Position numbers and translations under genes: made by a program. 5,999 bases of DNA from an uncultured Clostridia bacterium (GTDB lineage Bacteria; Bacillota; Clostridia; Oscillospirales; CAG-272), in the NCBI GenBank assembly GCA_946061315.1, contig CAMGRB010000095.1, forward strand, positions 1 to 5,999. The letters are read 5' to 3'. Positions 1 to 4,302 of this stretch are shown here, piece by piece. Position 1 is the stretch's first letter, and every line of letters starts with the position of its first letter. The notes beneath the pieces are model-generated. The model did no database searches. It worked only from the letters and a program-made list of their open reading frames with translations, and was not told the DNA's origin.

Positions 1-7
1 GTTTTTA

Positions 8-36
8 TTGAAAAACATATTCAAATATTGTAAAAT
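8..36 (+). promoter_or_regulatory. Predicted sigma-A promoter of the yfmF-yfmH-folD operon
   Basis: A -35 hexamer TTGAAA (8-13) is followed after exactly 17 bases by a -10 hexamer TAAAAT (31-36). This gives a predicted transcription start near position 43 and a leader of about 27 bases before the first ATG. The region is AT-rich and directly upstream of a good ribosome binding site (GGAGG, 59-63). It is the only convincing promoter seen before the three-gene operon, so it probably drives all three genes. No operator-like repeat is seen next to it, which suggests constitutive expression, but only 69 bases are visible. Confidence 0.7.
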
Positions 37-69
37 AAATATTAAGGACAAGTTTAACGGAGGTTAATT

Positions 70-1347
70 ATGATTACCAAATTTACAGAAATAGCAGACG
101 GTGTAAAACTTAACTATATTGAAACCGATAAATTCAAAACGAATTACGTATCGTTCAATTTTATGGCACCGCTTGAAAAAGAGCGCGCCTCGCTTAACAC
201 GTTGCTTTGCTCCGTGCTTATGAGAGGTACGGAAAAGTACCCGAATCAATCGTCGATAAACAAGAGGCTCCAATATCTCTACTCGGGCGAGGTCGCCGCA
301 AGAAACGACAAATCCGGAGAGTATCAGATATTCGGTCTTAAAGCCAATATGCTCGATAACAGATATACGGCAGACACGGACGTCACGGACGGAATGACGG
401 ATATTATCTGCGAGCTTATATTCAAGCCGTACCTTGAAAACGGTGTATTTGCGTCCTCTTACGTCGAGGGAGAAAAAATCAACTTAATTGACGCAATAGA
501 CGCCGAGATAAACAATAAAACCAAGTATTCGATGACGCGCCTTAACGAAGAAATGTTTTGCTCCGAGGTTTTCGGAATATCGAAATACGGCACAAAGGAG
601 CAGGTTAAGGAAATAACCCCCGAAGGACTTTACAAGGCATACAAGTACGCGCTTGAAAGATACAAAATAGAAATATATTTTGTCGGCAAGTGCGATTTTG
701 AAAAGGTAAAAGAAAAATTCGCGTCTTATTTTAAGGATATAAAAAGGGACGTAATTCCGCTTAAAGACGCAGATATAGTCCTTTCGTCAAAGGGCGTTAA
801 AGAGGTAGTTGATATCGAAGCCGTAAATCAGGGCAAGCTCTGCCTCGGATTCAGAACGGGTTGCACACCGAAGGACGACAATTATCATCTTCTTCAGCTT
901 TTCAGCGAGGTTTACGGCGGCTCACCGACCTCGAAGCTCTTTATGAACGTAAGAGAAAAAATGAGCCTTTGTTACTATTGCCGCTCGATTATATCGAGAA
1001 GAAGCGGAAGCATGACTGTGGCGTCGGGAATAGAGGTAAAGAACAAGCAGATAGCCGAGGACGAAATAATCGCCCAGCTCGATGCTATAAAGCGTTGCGA
1101 GATAACAAACGAGGAGCTTGAGAGCGCAAAGAAATCGCTTAAAAACGGATATATGCAGGTATATGACAGCGCAGAATCAATGGAAACCTGGAGTATGTTC
1201 AGGTCTATTAACACCTTTGGCTGCTCGGATCCTGCCGAGGAGTGCAAAAAGGTTGATCTTGCCACCGCCGAGGATATAGCAAAAGTAGCCTCCAAAATGA
1301 CCCTCGATACAGTATATTTTTTGAGAGGAGAAGAAAAAAATGATTGA
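70..1347 (+). CDS. yfmF: M16B-family peptidase-like protein, YfmF type (no zinc site)
   Basis: This 425-residue protein has the size and fold pattern of a two-domain M16B (insulinase/pitrilysin superfamily) subunit and resembles B. subtilis YmfF, annotated in databases as 'EF-P 5-aminopentanol modification-associated protein YfmF'. Where active members carry HxxEH, just before a conserved G-T (G53-T54), it has T44-L-L-C47-S48, so all three zinc-site positions are lost and it cannot be a zinc peptidase alone. The C-terminal domain keeps the segment VREKMSLCYY (294-303), in which R295 and Y302 show the R-(x6)-Y spacing of the M16 substrate-binding pair. No signal peptide or membrane segment is visible, so it is probably cytoplasmic. 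The start is supported by GGAGG at 59-63, six bases upstream. Its stop overlaps the next gene by 8 bp, which fits co-translation with its catalytic partner. The link to EF-P modification is a database name based on gene neighbourhood in Bacillus, not a proven function; no ymfI is seen here. Confidence 0.85.
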   Translation: MITKFTEIADGVKLNYIETDKFKTNYVSFNFMAPLEKERASLNTLLCSVLMRGTEKYPNQSSINKRLQYLYSGEVAARNDKSGEYQIFGLKANMLDNRYTADTDVTDGMTDIICELIFKPYLENGVFASSYVEGEKINLIDAIDAEINNKTKYSMTRLNEEMFCSEVFGISKYGTKEQVKEITPEGLYKAYKYALERYKIEIYFVGKCDFEKVKEKFASYFKDIKRDVIPLKDADIVLSSKGVKEVVDIEAVNQGKLCLGFRTGCTPKDDNYHLLQLFSEVYGGSPTSKLFMNVREKMSLCYYCRSIISRRSGSMTVASGIEVKNKQIAEDEIIAQLDAIKRCEITNEELESAKKSLKNGYMQVYDSAESMETWSMFRSINTFGCSDPAEECKKVDLATAEDIAKVASKMTLDTVYFLRGEEKND

Positions 1348-2635
1348 TTTTACCGTAAAAGAAAATAAAATGCTCGGTGAAAAATACTATACGTTCAAGC
1401 ACAAAACGGGGCTTGACGTGTACGTTTTCCCGAAGAAGATGACTACCTCTTACGCTATATTTGCAACGAGATACGGCGCGGTGGATAATAAATTCAAGCT
1501 TTCCGACGACAAGGACTTTACCTGCGTGCCCGACGGAATAGCGCACTTCCTCGAGCATAAAATGTTTGAGTGCGAGGGCGGAGTTGACGCTTTCGAGCTT
1601 TACGCAAAAACGGGGGCAAACGCAAACGCCTATACGTCAAACGCCATGACTGCGTATCTGTTCTCCTGTACGGAAAAGTTTTACGAATCGCTTGAAATAC
1701 TTCTTGATTTTGTGACCCACCCGTACTTTACCGAGGAAACGGTAAGGAAGGAGCAGGGCATAATAGGGCAGGAGATAAGAATGTACGACGACCACCCTGG
1801 CGCAAGACTTGAAAAAGGGCTTCTTAACGCTCTTTACAAGAAAAACAAAATGCGCATAGACGTTGCGGGCACCGTTGAGTCCATAGCCGAGATAACCGCC
1901 GACGTTTTGTATAAGTGCTACAACACCTTCTACAACCTTAACAATATGGTTCTTGTCGTTTGCGGTGACGTTGACGTTGAGAAAACGAACGAGATATGCG
2001 ATAAAGTTCTCAAAGTCGCCCCGAAACAGACCGTAATAAGAGATTATGAGGACGATGACGAGCCGACCGAGGTATATAAGAAGAGAAGCGAGTGCAAACT
2101 CCACGTATCAAAGCCGATGTTTGCAATAGGCGTAAAGGATATGGATATATCGCCCGATGCCAACGAGAGAATGAAGAAGGCTTACGGCGCCGAAATTCTC
2201 AATGAAATGCTCTTTTCGCAATCATCCGAGTTTTACAATACACTTTACGAAAAAAATCTTATCTCTCCCGACCTGTCAAGCGGATATGAGCACGTAAAGC
2301 ATTGCTCGTTCAACGTAATATCGTCCGAGTCCGACGATCCCGAGGCGGTGTACGATTATTTTGTAAAGTATATAGAAAAAGCCAAAAAAGAGGGACTTGA
2401 CAAGGAAACCTTCGAGCTTTCAAAGAGAACGGTTTACGCGTCGAATATAAAATCGTTTGATTCGACCGAGGAAATAGCGAACAATATGGTATATAATCTT
2501 TTTGACGGGGCGGATATTCTCGACGCACCCGACGTTATAGATTCCATAACGTTTGAATACGTTGAAAAAATTCTTAACGATATGTATAAAGAAGAACGTT
2601 ATGCTATGTCGGTAGTCGATCCCATAGATAAATAA
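1340..2635 (+). CDS. yfmH: M16B-family zinc metallopeptidase, YfmH type
   Basis: This 431-residue protein is the catalytic-type partner in an M16B pair and resembles B. subtilis YmfH. The zinc/catalytic motif H69-F-L-E72-H73 is intact, and the distal acidic residues lie in KEQGIIGQEIRM, where E145 is the expected third zinc ligand and E138, seven residues earlier, matches the second conserved glutamate of pitrilysin-type enzymes. The N-terminal M16 domain spans roughly residues 20-200 and the C-terminal, inactive-type domain roughly 200-425. The C-terminal segment matching the R-(x6)-Y region of the upstream gene reads LYEKNLIS (302-309), so the substrate-binding Arg/Tyr pair is absent. The protein therefore probably needs YfmF to form a complete active site. 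The ATG is preceded by AGGAG (1326-1330) nine bases upstream, inside the end of yfmF. No signal peptide is seen. The substrate is unknown; a peptide-processing role is inferred from the family. Confidence 0.88.
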   Translation: MIDFTVKENKMLGEKYYTFKHKTGLDVYVFPKKMTTSYAIFATRYGAVDNKFKLSDDKDFTCVPDGIAHFLEHKMFECEGGVDAFELYAKTGANANAYTSNAMTAYLFSCTEKFYESLEILLDFVTHPYFTEETVRKEQGIIGQEIRMYDDHPGARLEKGLLNALYKKNKMRIDVAGTVESIAEITADVLYKCYNTFYNLNNMVLVVCGDVDVEKTNEICDKVLKVAPKQTVIRDYEDDDEPTEVYKKRSECKLHVSKPMFAIGVKDMDISPDANERMKKAYGAEILNEMLFSQSSEFYNTLYEKNLISPDLSSGYEHVKHCSFNVISSESDDPEAVYDYFVKYIEKAKKEGLDKETFELSKRTVYASNIKSFDSTEEIANNMVYNLFDGADILDAPDVIDSITFEYVEKILNDMYKEERYAMSVVDPIDK

Positions 2636-2645
2636 GGAGAGAAAA

Positions 2646-3503
2646 ATGGCTGAAATAATCGACGGAAAAAAAGTATCGGCACAAATGCGCGAGCAAATAA
2701 AAAGCGAAACCGAGGAGCTTTACCAAAAATACGGCGTAAGACCGGGTCTTGCCGTTATAATAGTCGGTGACGACCCTGCCTCAAAGGTCTACGTAAGCAA
2801 CAAGGAAAAGGCTTGCGCGCAGGTGGGCTATTATTCCGAGGTTTACCGCTTACCCGAGGCTACGGAGATGGACGAGCTTCTTGCGCTTGTTGACCGTTTG
2901 AATAAGGACGAAAAAATAAACGGCATACTTTGTCAGCTCCCGCTACCGAAGCATCTTGACGAGGAGCAGGTTATACTTAAAATATCGCCCGAAAAGGACG
3001 TTGACGCATTTCACCCGATGAATACCGGTAAAATAATGATAGGAGATTACGATTTTCTCCCTTGCACACCCGCAGGAGTTATGAAGCTTATTGAATCGAC
3101 CGGTACGGATATAACGGGCAAGGAGTGCGTAGTTGTCGGCAGGAGCAATATAGTAGGTAAACCGCAGGCAATGCTCCTTTTGCAAAAGAACGGAACCGTG
3201 ACGGTATGCCACTCAAAAACACGCAATCTTAAAGAGGTGACGAGCCGCGCGGATATACTTGTCGTCGCCATAGGAAAGGCAGACTTTATAGGTGCCGATA
3301 TGGTAAAGGAAGGCGCCGTTGTAATAGACGTCGGAATGAACCGCAAGGCAGACGGCAAGTTAACGGGCGACGTTGACTTTGAGTCCGTATCAAAAAAAGC
3401 GGCTTATATAACCCCCGTGCCGGGCGGAGTAGGACCTATGACCATAACAATGCTTTTGCAAAACACCTTAACTGCGGCTAAAAAGCAATTAAAAATACTC
3501 TAA
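2646..3503 (+). CDS. folD: Bifunctional methylenetetrahydrofolate dehydrogenase / methenyltetrahydrofolate cyclohydrolase
   Basis: FolD converts 5,10-methylene-THF to 5,10-methenyl-THF with NAD(P)+ and then hydrolyses it to 10-formyl-THF, supplying one-carbon units for purine and formyl-Met-tRNA synthesis; in acetogens it can run in the reductive direction. The length of 285 residues is normal for the family. The N-terminal catalytic domain shows Y49-x3-K53 in SKVYVSNKEK, Q97 in GILCQLPLP, and D120 in KDVDAFHP, each one residue before the E. coli numbering (K54, Q98, D121). PCTPAGV (139-145) follows. The nucleotide-binding fold has VVVGRSNIVGKP (162-173), and the C-terminal signature PVPGGVGPMT spans 257-266. 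It is the last gene of the operon, starting 10 bp after the yfmH stop with GGAG (2636-2639) as its ribosome binding site, and is closed by a strong hairpin terminator. NADP versus NAD preference cannot be read with certainty. Cytoplasmic homodimer by family knowledge. Confidence 0.97.
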   Translation: MAEIIDGKKVSAQMREQIKSETEELYQKYGVRPGLAVIIVGDDPASKVYVSNKEKACAQVGYYSEVYRLPEATEMDELLALVDRLNKDEKINGILCQLPLPKHLDEEQVILKISPEKDVDAFHPMNTGKIMIGDYDFLPCTPAGVMKLIESTGTDITGKECVVVGRSNIVGKPQAMLLLQKNGTVTVCHSKTRNLKEVTSRADILVVAIGKADFIGADMVKEGAVVIDVGMNRKADGKLTGDVDFESVSKKAAYITPVPGGVGPMTITMLLQNTLTAAKKQLKIL

Positions 3504-3507
3504 AATA

Positions 3508-3536
3508 AAAAACTCCTCTGCCAAAGAGGAGTTTTT
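3508..3536. terminator. Bidirectional Rho-independent terminator between folD and the tetR-type gene
   Basis: A perfect 12-bp inverted repeat, AAAAACTCCTCT (3508-3519) and AGAGGAGTTTTT (3525-3536), flanks a 5-base loop GCCAA. The GC-containing core is seven pairs (CTCCTCT with AGAGGAG), with A-runs on the left and T-runs on the right. Both strands therefore give a hairpin followed by a U-tract. It begins 4 bases after the folD stop and lies 23 bases beyond the stop of the convergent regulator gene, so it can end both transcripts. Confidence 0.93.
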
Positions 3537-3559
3537 ATTGTAAATTGCGTATAATATAT

Positions 3560-4147
3560 TTATGGCTTCTTAAAGAAATATTCCGATTCGAGAATACCCA
3601 TAAGAATTGCTCTCATTTCCTTTTTTATCTCGGGCAGAGGGCAGTTTTCTTTAAGGCACTCGTTAAGATACGCCCAAAGACCGTTGCACAGCATTGAGGC
3701 AAGGCGTCTGCTGCCGAATTTCGGGATAAGCTCCGTGCTTCCGTAACGTATCATCTTTGCAATACGTCTGAAAATATGATTGTAGAAAGAATAATACAGG
3801 TACGGATTTTTTTCTTTTGTCACCACGCTTAAAAAACGAGAATTGTTTTCGTAGAGGTTGAGCATACATTCAAGCAAGTTGAAATAACTTTTTTTAACGT
3901 CACCCTCGGGATTGTTTTCTTTTTGCAGATTTCCGAAGTCGGCAGTTGCCAACCTTACAAGGTCGTCAAATATATCCTCGGCGAGCTGATACTTGTCGTC
4001 GTAATGAGCGTAGAAGGTAATTCGGCTTATATCGGCTTTTTTGCATATTTCCGTAACCGTCAGGTCATCAAACGGTCTTGTGTCGAGGAGCGAGGCAAGC
4101 GCTTGCTTAAGTGCGATTTTTGATTTTTTTATTCTTTTGTCTTCCAT
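3560..4147 (-). CDS. TetR/AcrR-family transcriptional regulator
   Basis: This 195-residue protein has the usual TetR size. The N-terminal DNA-binding domain covers about residues 7-55: a first helix (IKKSKIALKQALASLLDTRP), then the helix-turn-helix LTVTEICKKADISRITFYAHY (29-49), ending in the typical FYxHYxDK motif before QLAEDIF. The rest (about 60-195) is helical and presumably binds a ligand and forms the dimer interface; its sequence does not reveal the ligand. The ATG at 4147 is chosen because AAAGGTG (4158-4164) lies ten bases upstream; an in-frame TTG at 4189 would add 14 residues but lacks a ribosome binding site and its extension does not look like TetR. The gene diverges from an acyl-CoA synthetase gene, and inverted repeats lie in the shared intergenic region, so it probably represses that gene and itself. 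Convergent with folD, sharing a terminator. Confidence 0.92.
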   Translation of the reverse strand: MEDKRIKKSKIALKQALASLLDTRPFDDLTVTEICKKADISRITFYAHYDDKYQLAEDIFDDLVRLATADFGNLQKENNPEGDVKKSYFNLLECMLNLYENNSRFLSVVTKEKNPYLYYSFYNHIFRRIAKMIRYGSTELIPKFGSRRLASMLCNGLWAYLNECLKENCPLPEIKKEMRAILMGILESEYFFKKP

Positions 4148-4157
4148 ATTTATTGCA

Positions 4158-4164
4158 CACCTTT
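4158..4164 (-). promoter_or_regulatory. Ribosome binding site that decides the tetR-type start
   Basis: On the minus strand AAAGGTG sits ten bases before the ATG at 4147-4145. The upstream in-frame TTG (4189-4187) has no comparable purine-rich motif before it; its upstream bases are mainly A and T. This favours the 195-residue form of the regulator. Confidence 0.75.
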
Positions 4165-4185
4165 CGAGTATGACTGTTTGCTTAC

Positions 4186-4202
4186 ACAAAATTAAGTTTT
4201 GT
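4186..4202. repeat. Inverted repeat ACAAAA-N5-TTTTGT in the tetR-type leader
   Basis: ACAAAA (4186-4191) and TTTTGT (4197-4202) form a perfect 6-bp inverted repeat around TTAAG. It lies just left of the -35 element of the predicted acyl-CoA synthetase promoter and within the predicted leader of the regulator mRNA. It could be a secondary operator, or chance in AT-rich DNA. As an RNA hairpin it would be weak. Confidence 0.35.
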
Positions 4203-4204
4203 AC

Positions 4205-4233
4205 TTGAAAAAAGCACGTTTATGTGGTATTAT
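4205..4233 (+). promoter_or_regulatory. Predicted sigma-A promoter of the acyl-CoA synthetase gene
   Basis: The -35 TTGAAA (4205-4210) is separated by 17 bases from the -10 TATTAT (4228-4233), which is preceded by TGG (4225-4227), a TGn extended -10 element. Transcription is predicted to start near 4240, giving a leader of about 63 bases. A perfect TATAAT also occurs at 4231-4236, but its spacing from TTGAAA is 20 bases, so it is the weaker choice. The predicted start abuts the left arm of the 26-bp palindrome at 4241-4266, so a repressor bound there would block this promoter. Confidence 0.7.
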
Positions 4234-4240
4234 AATAATA

Positions 4241-4266
4241 TTGTGTTGAAAAATATTTTAACACAA
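4241..4266. promoter_or_regulatory. 26-bp palindrome, candidate TetR-family operator
   Basis: Perfect 7-bp outer arms TTGTGTT (4241-4247) and AACACAA (4260-4266) enclose a 12-base AT-rich centre that itself pairs at four of six positions, so 11 of 13 symmetric pairs match. It starts right after the predicted transcription start of the + strand gene and covers the -10 region and start of the regulator's own promoter. The size, symmetry and place fit a TetR-type operator controlling both genes. Binding by the neighbouring regulator is inferred, not shown. Confidence 0.6.
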
Positions 4267-4284
4267 GTATAAATAACTTGTCAA
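4255..4284 (-). promoter_or_regulatory. Predicted sigma-A promoter of the tetR-type gene
   Basis: On the minus strand a consensus -35 TTGACA (4284-4279) is followed after 18 bases by -10 TAAAAT (4260-4255), preceded by TGT, a TGn extended -10. Transcription would start near 4248 and give a leader of about 100 bases before the ATG at 4147. The -10 lies inside the 26-bp palindrome, consistent with autorepression. This promoter faces the acyl-CoA synthetase promoter, and each transcript would cross the other promoter. Confidence 0.7.
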
Positions 4285-4287
4285 GTT
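4263..4287. repeat. Nested inverted repeats built from the half-site ACTTG
   Basis: Two overlapping inverted repeats share one arm. ACAAGT (4263-4268) pairs with ACTTGT (4276-4281) over a 7-base spacer, and AACTTG (4275-4280) pairs with CAAGTT (4282-4287) around a single T. The second overlaps the regulator's TTGACA -35 element. They may be an additional operator or alternative leader RNA structures in the acyl-CoA synthetase mRNA. Confidence 0.45.
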
Positions 4288-4293
4288 GATTTC

Positions 4294-4299
4294 GGAGGA
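4294..4299 (+). promoter_or_regulatory. Ribosome binding site of the acyl-CoA synthetase gene
   Basis: GGAGGA ends three bases before the ATG at 4303. The motif is strong but the spacing is shorter than for the other genes here. No other start codon lies close behind it, so the ATG at 4303 remains the best start. Confidence 0.75.
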
Positions 4300-4302
4300 T
4301 TT

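Noticed and set aside
64..273. Minus-strand 69-codon open frame across the start of yfmF
   Set aside because: It lies opposite a well-supported gene start, has no ribosome binding site that I can see, and its product resembles no protein I know.
861..1295. Open frames on both strands inside yfmF (861-1121 + and 975-1295 -)
   Set aside because: Both overlap strongly supported M16 coding sequence in other frames and have low-complexity or basic translations typical of shadow frames.
1637..2104. 155-codon minus-strand open frame inside yfmH
   Set aside because: It is opposite the zinc-site region of a clear M16 peptidase. Its hydrophobic look comes from the complement of acidic and lysine-rich codons, and no start signal is visible.
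2943..3358. Two minus-strand open frames inside folD
   Set aside because: FolD motifs run without a break through this stretch, so these are shadow frames.
3550..3562. TATAAT-like sequence just after the regulator gene
   Set aside because: It lies between convergent genes, has no -35 partner at proper spacing and leads into no + strand gene.
3923..4123. 66-codon + strand open frame opposite the regulator gene
   Set aside because: It covers the complement of the helix-turn-helix region of the TetR-type protein; no ribosome binding site or family resemblance.
4148..4189. N-terminal extension of the regulator from a TTG start at 4189
   Set aside because: There is no ribosome binding site before the TTG, and the added 14 residues contain the real Shine-Dalgarno sequence of the ATG at 4147.
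4240..4302. Possible riboswitch or attenuator in the acyl-CoA synthetase leader
   Set aside because: The leader is only about 63 bases and AT-rich, with no known aptamer pattern and no terminator-like hairpin with a U-tract. The inverted repeats fit protein operators better.
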